A DNA stretch of 64,000 bases, taken from assembly GCF_023952475.1 (NCBI RefSeq), contig NZ_JALHRX010000011.1:124001-188000 (forward strand), in the 5' to 3' direction. The notes beneath the pieces were generated by a model, which did no database searches, was not told the origin of the DNA, and saw only the letters and a list, made by a program, of their open reading frames with translations. The stretch's first letter is position 1, and every line of letters starts with the position of its first letter. The stretch is from Cupriavidus sp. WGlv3 (GTDB taxonomy: Bacteria; Pseudomonadota; Gammaproteobacteria; Burkholderiales; Burkholderiaceae). Positions 34,443 through 42,176 of this stretch are shown here, in pieces. Made by a program: the position numbers and the translations under genes.

Positions 34443-36728
34443 ATGGCAGTCCAGAAATTTAGCCATTGCAGCCATTGGGGCGCCTATACCCTGCTGGTGG
34501 AGAACAACCGGATCGTCGGGGTCGAGCCGTTCGCAGGAGATCCGTCGCCGTCACCAGTCATCCACTCGGTGAAGTACTGGGCCGAGTCCGCCAACCGGAT
34601 TGCTCAGCCCATGGTCCGGAAGAGCTGGCTCGCCAAGCGCGGGCCGGGCGAGCGAAAGGCCAACGAAGCGTTCGTGCCGGTGTCCTGGGAGCAGGTCAAC
34701 CAGATCGTCGCCAGCGAGATCGATCGCGTGCGCCACGAGTACGGCAATGCGTCGATCTTCGCGGGCTCCTATGGCTGGACCAGCTGCGGGCGGTTCCATC
34801 ATGCCCCCTCGCAGATCAAGCGGATGCTGAACCTGGTCGGCGGCTATACCGGCCATGTCGATACCTACAGCATTGCCGCCGGCCCGGTCATGTTGCGCCA
34901 CGTCCTCGGCGACAGCGAGGCCTGCAATGGTGGCGCCACCACGCTCGATGCCGTGGCCAGGCATGCGCAAACCGTTGTTGTCTTCGGCGGGCTGTCGCCC
35001 CGCACGGCCCAGAGCGAGGCCGGCGGTGTTGCACGCCACCAGCTCGAATCCCATTTGCGGGCCATGGTCGATAACGGCGTCAGGTTCTTCCTGGTCTCGC
35101 CGATGCGTGACGATTTGCCGGAGTGGGTGCCGGCCGAATGGCTGCCCGTGCGCCCGAACACCGATGCCGCGGTCATGTTGGGGCTGGCCGGAGAAATCGT
35201 CTCGGCGAACCGGCACGACCAGGCGTTCCTGAACCGTTATTGCAGCGGCTCCGATCGCTTCCTGGCCTATCTGGCCGGACAGCATGACGGCGTGCGGAAA
35301 GACGCGGAGTGGGCCTCGCGGATATCGAGCCTTGACGTTGGTTGTCTCAACGCGCTCGCCCGCCGCCTGGTCGATACGCGTTCGATGATCACCGTGAGCT
35401 GGAGCCTGCAGCGGGCAGACCATGGCGAGCAGCCATACTGGGCGGCCCTGGCGCTGGCGTCGGTGATCGGCCAGATCGGACTGCCCGGCACTGGCGTCGG
35501 CTTTGGCTATGGTTCCCTTGGCGGTGTCGGATCGCCGCTTTCCCAGGCGCAATCTCCGGCGTTCCCGCAGGGCGCAAAACCCAATGCAGACTTTATCCCG
35601 TGCGCACGCATCGCCGACCTGCTGCTGAAGCCGGGGCGAGAGTTCACGTACGAGGGCATGACGCACACCTACCCTGACATACGGCTGGTGTACTGGGCGG
35701 GCGGAAATCCGTTTCACCACCATCAGGATCTGAATCGGCTGCGCAAGGCGTGGTCTCGTCCCGATACCATTATCGTGCAGGAGCCGATGTGGACAGCAAC
35801 GGCCCGCCGCGCCGACATTGTGCTGCCCGCGACCACCTCCATCGAGCGCAACGATATTGCGGGCAACCGCCGTTCCGACCACCTGATCGCCATGCATCAG
35901 GCCATCCGTCCCGTGGGCATGGCGCGCAACGACTACGACATCGTCCTTGGTATCGCCGCGTGTCTCGGTGTGGAATGCGCCTTCAGCGAAGGGCGGGATG
36001 AGATGCAGTGGATCCGCATGATGTACGAACGCTCGGCGCGGCACAGCCGGGAAAGGCTGGGCGTCGAGCTGCCGGAGTTCGAGACATTCTGGGAACGTGG
36101 CTCGGCGCCCGTGCCGACCAGTCCCATGTTCACCTATCTCGACGCTTTCCGGCGTGATCCCGACGGGCATCGCCTCAACACGGAAAGCGGGCGCATCGTG
36201 TTGGGTAGCGACAAGCTAGCCAAGCTTGGCCTTGACGACTGTCCGCCGTGCCCGTCCTGGATCCCGCCCGCCGAGTGGCTGGGCTGCGCCGGCCCGGAAG
36301 AATTTCACCTGGTGTCCCGCCAGCCGGCCGGCAAGCTGCATAGCCAGCTGGACGAGGCGCCGGTCAGCATGGCGACCAAGCATAACGGCCGTGAGCGGGT
36401 GTGGATCCATCCGGGCGATGCGGCACGGCTGTCGATATCCGATGGCGACGCGGTGCGGCTATGGAATGACCGGGGACAGTGCCTGGCATCGGCATCCGTT
36501 ACCGATGCGGTTCGGCCAGGCGTGCTGATGCTGCCGACGGGCGCGTGGTATGCGCCGGAAGACGAGGGGCCGAACGCCCTGGATGTCGCCGGCAATCCGA
36601 ACGTGCTGACCCTGGACAAGGGCAGCTCCGGCTTCTCGCAAGGCTGTGCGGCTCACACCTGCCTTGTCAGGATGGAAACGTACCAACCAGGGCGGCCTGG
36701 CAGTGACCTGGGCCGCGCGACGACGTAA
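34443..36728 (+). CDS. BisC/DMSO-reductase-family molybdopterin oxidoreductase
   Basis: A 761-residue bis-MGD molybdoenzyme of the biotin sulfoxide/TMAO/DMSO reductase branch. IFAGSYGWTSCGRFHHAPSQ and VDTYSIAAGPVMLRHVLG match the region with the Mo-ligating serine (about S143). VYWAGGNPFHHHQDLNRL and WTATARRADIVLPATTSIERND are the cofactor-binding blocks. The N-terminus lacks both a twin-arginine signal and cysteines for an iron-sulfur cluster, so it is probably cytoplasmic like BisC. AGGAGG at six bases sets the start. It is 28 bp upstream of the thiol dioxygenase, which suggests an S-oxide or related substrate (inference). Confidence 0.88.
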   Translation: MAVQKFSHCSHWGAYTLLVENNRIVGVEPFAGDPSPSPVIHSVKYWAESANRIAQPMVRKSWLAKRGPGERKANEAFVPVSWEQVNQIVASEIDRVRHEYGNASIFAGSYGWTSCGRFHHAPSQIKRMLNLVGGYTGHVDTYSIAAGPVMLRHVLGDSEACNGGATTLDAVARHAQTVVVFGGLSPRTAQSEAGGVARHQLESHLRAMVDNGVRFFLVSPMRDDLPEWVPAEWLPVRPNTDAAVMLGLAGEIVSANRHDQAFLNRYCSGSDRFLAYLAGQHDGVRKDAEWASRISSLDVGCLNALARRLVDTRSMITVSWSLQRADHGEQPYWAALALASVIGQIGLPGTGVGFGYGSLGGVGSPLSQAQSPAFPQGAKPNADFIPCARIADLLLKPGREFTYEGMTHTYPDIRLVYWAGGNPFHHHQDLNRLRKAWSRPDTIIVQEPMWTATARRADIVLPATTSIERNDIAGNRRSDHLIAMHQAIRPVGMARNDYDIVLGIAACLGVECAFSEGRDEMQWIRMMYERSARHSRERLGVELPEFETFWERGSAPVPTSPMFTYLDAFRRDPDGHRLNTESGRIVLGSDKLAKLGLDDCPPCPSWIPPAEWLGCAGPEEFHLVSRQPAGKLHSQLDEAPVSMATKHNGRERVWIHPGDAARLSISDGDAVRLWNDRGQCLASASVTDAVRPGVLMLPTGAWYAPEDEGPNALDVAGNPNVLTLDKGSSGFSQGCAAHTCLVRMETYQPGRPGSDLGRATT

Positions 36729-36756
36729 GGCTTTGACCCCAGAAAGGAGACATGCA

Positions 36757-37317
36757 ATGAATCTGCCCAAGGTTTTTACCGACTTTATCGCCGGAATGAC
36801 CCGGATCGTCGATACCGCTGAAGGCAACGAGCGCCGCATCCTCGATGCGGGCGAGAAGCTGCTTGGCGAGCTGATTGCCGTGGATAACTGGTTGCCGGAG
36901 GCGTACGCGCAGCCGCATCCGCAGTACTACGGCCAATACCTTCTCTATGCCGACCCGGGCGATCGGTTCTCGGTGGTCAGCTTTGTCTGGGGCCCGGGCC
37001 AGAAGACCCCGGTGCATGACCACACGGTCTGGGCCCTCATCGGCATGCTACGCGGTGCCGAGACGTCCGAACGATTCGAAGTCGCGGCGCCTGGCAAGCC
37101 GATGCGTTCCCTCGGCAAAGACATTCTCAAGCCCGGTCACGTCGATCGGGTGTCGCCGTCGATCGGAGATATTCACCGCGTGGCGAATGCGCATGACGAC
37201 AGCGTGTCGATCAGCATCCATGTGTATGGGGGCGACATCGGAAAGATCTCACGTCATGTCTATGACGAGCACACCGGGGAGCAGAAGACCTTTATCTCCG
37301 GTTACACCAACGCCTAA
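36757..37317 (+). CDS. mdo: Thiol dioxygenase, Gln-type: probable 3-mercaptopropionate dioxygenase
   Basis: A 186-residue cupin of the cysteine dioxygenase family. Iron ligands are H87 and H89 (PVHDHTVW) and H140 (GDIHRVAN). The Ser-His-Tyr triad is S153, H155, Y157 (SISIHVYGG). Where cysteine dioxygenases have an Arg that binds the substrate carboxylate, this protein has Gln60 (YYGQYLLY). The Gln-type marks enzymes now known as 3-mercaptopropionate dioxygenases in Cupriavidus, Pseudomonas and Advenella. The C-terminal FISGYTN is also typical. The product, 3-sulfinopropionate, is the substrate of the CoA-transferase/desulfinase pair upstream. AAGGAG seven bases before ATG. Confidence 0.9.
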   Translation: MNLPKVFTDFIAGMTRIVDTAEGNERRILDAGEKLLGELIAVDNWLPEAYAQPHPQYYGQYLLYADPGDRFSVVSFVWGPGQKTPVHDHTVWALIGMLRGAETSERFEVAAPGKPMRSLGKDILKPGHVDRVSPSIGDIHRVANAHDDSVSISIHVYGGDIGKISRHVYDEHTGEQKTFISGYTNA

Positions 37318-37481
37318 CTGGCACGCGGAAGAGAGCTACCTGGTCGGAGAGGGCAGGTAGCCACTGTATACCGAGGGTTCGCAATCTCGTTCTAACGCCT
37401 CACATCGCAGGCGTGACGGTCGAATCGGAAAAGCGCGTTGACGAGATCCTTGTCGCCGGCGTGCTCGAATCGTTTGGAGTC

Positions 37482-38231
37482 ATGATGCTGGCTGGTGATG
37501 AGAAGGTTCACTTGCTGTTCCTGCTGTTTGTCGCGCTAGCGGTCTATACCTCGAATGTGACCGGATTTGCGCTGGCCCTTGTGCTGCTGGGGCTGGTCGG
37601 ACTTACCGACATTGTTCCGCTGCCGGATGCGGTGAATGCGGTGACGGTCATCATCATCGTGAACGCCGGCCTTTTCCTCTACAAACGCCGTCCGTTACGC
37701 ATTGAGCCGGCGATCAAACCTGCCATCACCGCGAGTCTGGCGGGTTCGCTTATCGGAATGGCTTTCCTTACCTACCTGGCCAATAACTCGTTCCACACCT
37801 TGCGTACCTTGCTGGGAATCTGCGTGATCGCGTGTGCCCTGGTTCTATGGAAGGTGGCGGAACCGTATCCGGAGCCCTCAGGCGCCAAGACGTTTGCGCT
37901 GGTCGGGGCGCTGTCTGGCGTGCTCGGCGGCATGTTTGCGACGGCTGCGCCGCCACTGGTGTATGCCGTCTACCGGTAGCCGTGGCCGGTGCAGGTCATC
38001 CAGGAGTCGTTGATGTTCAGTTTTGGCGTTGGCGCAGTACTGAGACTGGTGGTGATGGGTGTATCCGGCCAGATCAGCCCACTTGCTATCCAGCTTGCCG
38101 CAGAGGCGCTGCCAGTCGCTGTGGCGGTCACTGCTTTTGCCGCGAACCGTCAGCCACCAGTATCCAGGGCAACGCTCAAGCACCTCGTTTGCGTGCTATT
38201 GGTGTTCACCGGTCTTGGCATCTTGCTATAA
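37482..38231 (+). pseudogene. TSUP (TauE/SafE) permease interrupted by an amber codon
   Basis: A full-length TSUP frame of 250 codons with one in-frame TAG at 37977-37979. The halves read continuously: VTGFALALVLLGLVGLTDIVP and GALSGVLGGMFATAAPPLVYAVYR before the stop, then PWPVQVIQESLMFSFGVGAVLR and TLKHLVCVLLVFTGLGILL after it. A single C-to-T change of a Gln codon (CAG to TAG) would explain the break. Intact relatives export sulfite, which fits its place 164 bp after the dioxygenase gene. A sequencing error or suppressed stop cannot be excluded. ATG 37482/37485 follows GGAG; GTG 37413 is an alternative. Confidence 0.82.
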
Positions 38232-38333
38232 GGCAGCTCGCCGATGCGAGGCCGGAACGTATTTGGATCTGAAAAAAGAGAACCGGGTATTCCCGTCGCG
38301 GCAATCGCCGTCGCATGAAGCGACGCTCGAAAA

Positions 38334-38359
38334 GCGTTCAGAGCCACAGCTCTGAACGC
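38334..38359. terminator. Hairpin between convergent TSUP and Bug genes
   Basis: GCGTTCAGAGC (38334-38344), loop CACA, GCTCTGAACGC (38349-38359): a perfect 11-bp stem. On the minus strand it is followed by TTTTC, on the plus strand by a T-containing stretch. It probably ends transcription from both sides, best for the minus-strand Bug operon. Confidence 0.75.
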
Positions 38360-38399
38360 CCTTGTCTTTCCAGGTCAAACAGACTGTGCCGCTGCCGCC

Positions 38400-39380
38400 T
38401 TATTGCAGTTGAATATTCGCCTGCTTCACCACCGCCCGCCATTTGCTCAGGTCAGCTGACAGCGTGCTGGCGAGCCTGGCTGGATCGCCCCCTAGCGGGA
38501 TCGCTCCCATCTCGGCCAGGGCTTTGGCTACGTCAGGACTCGTCAGCGTTCTGTTGATCGCCGCGTTCATGCGCTGAACGATCGGATCGGGTGTCCCCTT
38601 GGGCGCCAACACGGCAAACCACGTTGACGAGACGAGCAAGGGGTGTCCCAGCTCCGTCGTCGTGGGAACGTCGGGCAAGGCAGGAGACCGCTTTGCCGAC
38701 AGGATGGCCAGCGCCTTGACCTTGTGCGCCTTGACCTGGCCAATGATGCCCGGTACCAGTTGGAACATCACCTGGATGTCGTTGGCGAGGAGGTTGGTTG
38801 TGGCTGTCCCCGGCGCGCTATAAGGAACATGGGTCATGCTGATGCCGGTCTCCCGGTTGAACAATTCTCCCGCCAGGTGCATCGAGCTTCCATTGCCTGA
38901 GCTGCCATAGTTGAGTTCTCCATGGTGCGATCTGGCGTATGAGATAAAGTCTGCCAACGCGTTCACCGGCAAGGTGTTGTTGACCACCAGAACGTTTGGC
39001 ACCTCGGCAACCATGGAAACCGGCGTGAAGCTTGATTGGGGATCGAAGGGCAGTTTGCGGTACAGGCTGGGGTTGACGGCCAGCGTGCCAGCCCAGGACA
39101 GCAGAAATGTGTAGCCGTTCGGCTTTGCGGCGGCCGCCAGTCCGGCGCCAATGTTCCCGTTGGCCCCACCGCGATTATCGACGACAACGGTCGCATTCAG
39201 TTCCCGCTTGAGATTTTGCGCCAGCAGCCGGGCGATGGTGTCGCCGGTGCCGCCGCCAGCCGGCGCGGGAACGATCAGGCTGATTGGCTTGGACGGCTCC
39301 GGCCATGCATTGGCATAGCCCGCTTGCGCTGCTGCCAGCAGCGCGGCTGCAATGCTTACCTTGAAAACATGCTTGAACAT
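38400..39380 (-). CDS. Bug/TctC-family periplasmic solute receptor
   Basis: A 326-residue Bug receptor with a Sec signal (VSIAAALLAAAQAGYANA) and the motifs WPEPSKPISLIVPAPAGGGTGDTIAR, VDNRGGANGNIGAGLAAAAKPNGYT and HVPYSAPGTATTNLLA. The PGAGG loop is changed to GGANGN and YKG to YSA, so ligand contacts differ from the other Bug proteins here. AGGAGAC precedes the ATG. It is the last gene of a minus-strand operon with a URO-D-family protein and an Arg-type thiol dioxygenase. Confidence 0.92.
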   Translation of the reverse strand: MFKHVFKVSIAAALLAAAQAGYANAWPEPSKPISLIVPAPAGGGTGDTIARLLAQNLKRELNATVVVDNRGGANGNIGAGLAAAAKPNGYTFLLSWAGTLAVNPSLYRKLPFDPQSSFTPVSMVAEVPNVLVVNNTLPVNALADFISYARSHHGELNYGSSGNGSSMHLAGELFNRETGISMTHVPYSAPGTATTNLLANDIQVMFQLVPGIIGQVKAHKVKALAILSAKRSPALPDVPTTTELGHPLLVSSTWFAVLAPKGTPDPIVQRMNAAINRTLTSPDVAKALAEMGAIPLGGDPARLASTLSADLSKWRAVVKQANIQLQ

Positions 39381-39428
39381 GGTGTCTCCTGTTGTTGTAC
39401 GTGTGCTGACCTTTGCGCTGCATTATCG

Positions 39429-40433
39429 CTACAACGCTACCGTGTTGTGGTCGCGCGCTGCTTCCACAACGGCTTGGATGGCGCTATCGGCGGTCGCGAC
39501 CGGCAGCACGCATCCGGGTCCGATGATCAGGCGCCGGCCGTCGGTCTGCTCGATGGCGTCTATGACCTCGCCGGCAATATCCTGGGGGGTGCCGCGGACG
39601 AGCGTGTTGTGCTCGTTCAGCCCGCCCACCAGCACTTGCGAGAATTTCTGTCGAGCGCGCCGCAGATCCGGATCGGTCAGTCGATCATGCCAGTTGAACA
39701 ACTGTACGGGGTAGCTGGAAAGCAGATCAAACATGATGTCATCGCCGTGGGCGTGAAGCATGTTGAACTGACAGCGGCCGCGCAAGGCTTCGAGTATTTC
39801 AATGTCGTACTTCGCACCGAAGCGCTCATATTCGGTAACGGTAAGAAGCCGGTGCGATGCAAGTTGGGTGGCCAGGAATATCCCATGCGCGCCCGCACGA
39901 ATCGCGTCGAGACAGAAGTCGATGGTGACGTCGGTGATCACGCGCAGCGCGGCTTCGAGGGCATCCGGGTTGCAGCGGATGTCGGCAAACATGCCTTCCG
40001 TGGCGAGCTTGCGGGCTGTCGTCAGCGGGCTGAAAACCGTTTGCAGAATCGGTACCGAACCATTGAGCCCGCCCGCGGCTTGCGCCAGCGCAACGTTTTG
40101 CTGTCCCCACGACCCGGCTCGCGCGTTGAGGTGCCGGATTTTCTTCCAGTCTTCCGTGCGTTTGGCGGCGGCATTGGTCACGACCCGGGCGCCGTTCGTC
40201 GCGCCCGTATACGCGGTAGCTGCGCCCCAGTCTTCCACACTGAAAGTGCCGGGAGGCATGAACTTCACGAAGTCGAACCGCCACTTTTCCTGCCACGCTA
40301 TCGTATGCCGGGCCAGCCTGCCGGGGTCCATATCTTCGACGGGGAAATGCCGCCAAAGCGAGATGGGAATCTGCTCCATGGCATCGCCGCGCAATACAGC
40401 GTCCATGCGTTTCCAGTGATCGATGTTCTTCAC
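39429..40433 (-). CDS. URO-D/MtaA-like methyltransferase-family protein
   Basis: A 334-residue member of the uroporphyrinogen decarboxylase superfamily, but not HemE: the HemE substrate motifs are absent. MLHAHGDD (H227, H229) and IIGPGCVLPVATADSAIQAVVEA (C308) occupy the places of the zinc ligands in MtaA/CmuA-type methyltransferases. Those enzymes move methyl groups to or from a thiol. The neighbouring thiol dioxygenase suggests it may free a thiol from a methyl thioether, which is speculative. The GTG at 40433 is preferred because AAGGGAG lies eight bases upstream; a TTG at 40451 would overlap the preceding stop. Confidence 0.8.
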   Translation of the reverse strand: MKNIDHWKRMDAVLRGDAMEQIPISLWRHFPVEDMDPGRLARHTIAWQEKWRFDFVKFMPPGTFSVEDWGAATAYTGATNGARVVTNAAAKRTEDWKKIRHLNARAGSWGQQNVALAQAAGGLNGSVPILQTVFSPLTTARKLATEGMFADIRCNPDALEAALRVITDVTIDFCLDAIRAGAHGIFLATQLASHRLLTVTEYERFGAKYDIEILEALRGRCQFNMLHAHGDDIMFDLLSSYPVQLFNWHDRLTDPDLRRARQKFSQVLVGGLNEHNTLVRGTPQDIAGEVIDAIEQTDGRRLIIGPGCVLPVATADSAIQAVVEAARDHNTVAL

Positions 40434-40447
40434 GATGGCAACTCCCT

Positions 40448-40993
40448 TCAAATTGTGGTCGGTTCCAGAAGCGGCAGGACGTTGTTGACGCCGTGACGCA
40501 GTTCCGTTGCGGGAACGCCGTATACGTGTACCGAGATGGCCGTTTCGCTGCGGCGATTGCGAATGCGATGAATCTGGTCCAGGCCTGCACGGCCACAGCC
40601 GCCGTCGCCCGGTCCTTTTAAGCCACTGTTAGCGGCGACCGCGCCGTGGCACGCGGCGTCGTATGAGAACCGCTCTTCGAAGAGTTCTCCCGAAACCACA
40701 GAGTAGGCGCACCAGGAGTGATGGGCATGTACCGGGCTGGCCTGGCCTTCCTTCCAAACCAGGGCAAGAACGGTGTAGCGGCGGTCCGGATCGCTATGCA
40801 GGACATGGCGCGCATAGCTTTCTTCGCCTGGTGTGCGTTGCGCCTCCGGGAGCCAGACCCCTGAGCGGAAGGCCTGCTGGATGGCCGCGCGGACGGCGCT
40901 GACATCGGTATCCCGGGCGTTGTCGAGAATCCCGTCTATGGCGTTAGTGAGGACCGCCAAGGCGGCCGAGGGAGACTGCGTTGATTTGCACAT
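40448..40993 (-). CDS. Thiol dioxygenase, Arg-type (cysteine dioxygenase family)
   Basis: A 181-residue cupin related to the protein at 36757 but with different substrate residues. Iron ligands are H89 and H91 (PVHAHHSWC) and H142 (DQIHRIRN), and the triad is S154, H156, Y158 (SVHVYG). At the position of Gln60 of the other protein it has Arg62 (YARHVLH), which marks Arg-type enzymes that accept cysteine and perhaps other carboxylated thiols such as mercaptosuccinate. A Cys (C95) sits near the place of the cysteine-tyrosine crosslink of animal enzymes. It is the first gene of an operon with the URO-D protein and Bug receptor, divergent from a LysR. Confidence 0.85.
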   Translation of the reverse strand: MCKSTQSPSAALAVLTNAIDGILDNARDTDVSAVRAAIQQAFRSGVWLPEAQRTPGEESYARHVLHSDPDRRYTVLALVWKEGQASPVHAHHSWCAYSVVSGELFEERFSYDAACHGAVAANSGLKGPGDGGCGRAGLDQIHRIRNRRSETAISVHVYGVPATELRHGVNNVLPLLEPTTI

Positions 40994-41039
40994 TTGCGAT
41001 TTCCAAAAGGTCGAGCACAATGCCGGCAGGGCAAAGTCT

Positions 41040-41051
41040 GTCTGCGCAGAC
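41040..41051. promoter_or_regulatory. Palindrome in divergent dioxygenase/LysR promoter
   Basis: GTCTGCGCAGAC is a perfect 12-bp palindrome centred in the 100-bp gap between the Arg-type dioxygenase (start 40993) and the LysR gene (start 41094). Position and symmetry fit a regulator site controlling both. It is short, so a chance match is possible. Confidence 0.45.
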
Positions 41052-41093
41052 GCCTTTGGACAAACGAGTTGTGGCAAGACGAGAGTTTGAGAA

Positions 41094-42011
41094 ATGCAAA
41101 GACTGATGCATTGCAGCATCATGGATTTGAAGCTTGTGGTGGCGATCGCGGATGCGGGAAACATGACGAAGGGGGGCGCGGCCTGCTTCCTGGCGCCTTC
41201 GACGGCAAGCCTGCGCGTCAAGCACCTGGAGCAGGTAATTGGCACAAAGCTGTTCAAGCGGGAGGCGCGCGGGGTTTCGCCGACGAGAGCCGGCCAAATC
41301 ATGGTGGACCACTGCAGGCGGTGCCTCGGCGAACTGGAGGAGATGCACGTTAGCCTTGTGCCGTTCTCCGAAGATGTCCATGCACAGGTCGCCATCTACG
41401 CCAACAGCAGCGCGATCGCCAGCTTTTTGCCCGGCGACCTGCAAGGCTTCCTGAAAGCCCATCCCAAGGCGCGCATAACGCTTGAAGAGCACGTTAGCCG
41501 GGACATCCTCGTCGCGGTGGTCGAAGGGCGTGCCGATATCGGTATCCTCACGCAGGCCGAGCCCCATCCCGACCTTGTGTACTTTCCCTATCGGGAGGAT
41601 GAAATCGTGCTGTTGCTGGCAGCGTCCGAACCATGGGAAGAGCGCGAACCCGTGTCATTCCTGGAGTGTCTGCGCTTCCCGTTTGTCAGCCAGCAGAACG
41701 GCTCGGCCATTCACTCCTTCTTGCTCGCCAAGGCGTCGGAACTCGGAAAACGCGTCGATGTGCGCATCCAGGTGGCCGGCTTCGCGGCGGTGGCGTCCAT
41801 GGTTCGCTCCGGCGCCGGGGTGGCCATCGTTCCGCGTTCCGCCTTGGCGACCGTCAATTGCGAGGGGCTTCGCGTGGTGGCACTCAGGGATTCCTGGGCG
41901 AAGAGAACACTGAATCTCTGCGCACGCAAGGACGTGCTGGGTCCAAGAAGCTACGTCAGTGCGTTGCTGAACCTGCTGCGGCAAGGTTATGGCCAGGGCC
42001 AAGACGGATAA
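41094..42011 (+). CDS. LysR-family transcriptional regulator
   Basis: A 305-residue LysR regulator. The HTH is MDLKLVVAIADAGNMTKGGAACFLAPSTASLRVKHLEQVIG, with the first residues slightly unusual (GGAACFLAPSTAS in the recognition helix region). The effector domain contains HVSRDILVAVVEGRADIGILT and VAGFAAVASMVRSGAGVAIVP. It is transcribed divergently from the Arg-type dioxygenase operon, which it most likely regulates. ATG 41121 is an alternative start. Confidence 0.9.
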   Translation: MQRLMHCSIMDLKLVVAIADAGNMTKGGAACFLAPSTASLRVKHLEQVIGTKLFKREARGVSPTRAGQIMVDHCRRCLGELEEMHVSLVPFSEDVHAQVAIYANSSAIASFLPGDLQGFLKAHPKARITLEEHVSRDILVAVVEGRADIGILTQAEPHPDLVYFPYREDEIVLLLAASEPWEEREPVSFLECLRFPFVSQQNGSAIHSFLLAKASELGKRVDVRIQVAGFAAVASMVRSGAGVAIVPRSALATVNCEGLRVVALRDSWAKRTLNLCARKDVLGPRSYVSALLNLLRQGYGQGQDG

Positions 42012-42114
42012 CCGGTGGGGCGCACAGCGCGGTGAGCGTCAGCGCGCCATAGGTTTATTTTTTGCACGGCTCAGTTTTATCTCGGTTGACTTGCAACTTC
42101 TGCTTGCGTCCAAC

Positions 42115-42141
42115 GAGCCGCGACAATGACTGTCGCGGCTC
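42115..42141. terminator. Hairpin between convergent LysR and Bug genes
   Basis: GAGCCGCGACA (42115-42125), loop ATGAC, TGTCGCGGCTC (42131-42141): a perfect 11-bp GC-rich stem in the 165-bp gap between two convergent genes. No T-run follows on either strand, so termination efficiency is uncertain. Confidence 0.55.
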
Positions 42142-42176
42142 ATGCCTGTGACGCTATGGAGGAGTTTGCCTCTGCG

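Noticed and set aside
37413..37979. A complete short membrane protein ending at the amber codon
   Set aside because: The frame continues past the stop with the expected second half of a TSUP protein, so this is one interrupted gene.
39429..40433. HemE uroporphyrinogen decarboxylase
   Set aside because: HemE substrate motifs are absent, a methyltransferase-type His/Cys metal set is present, and the gene lies in a thiol dioxygenase operon, not a heme context.
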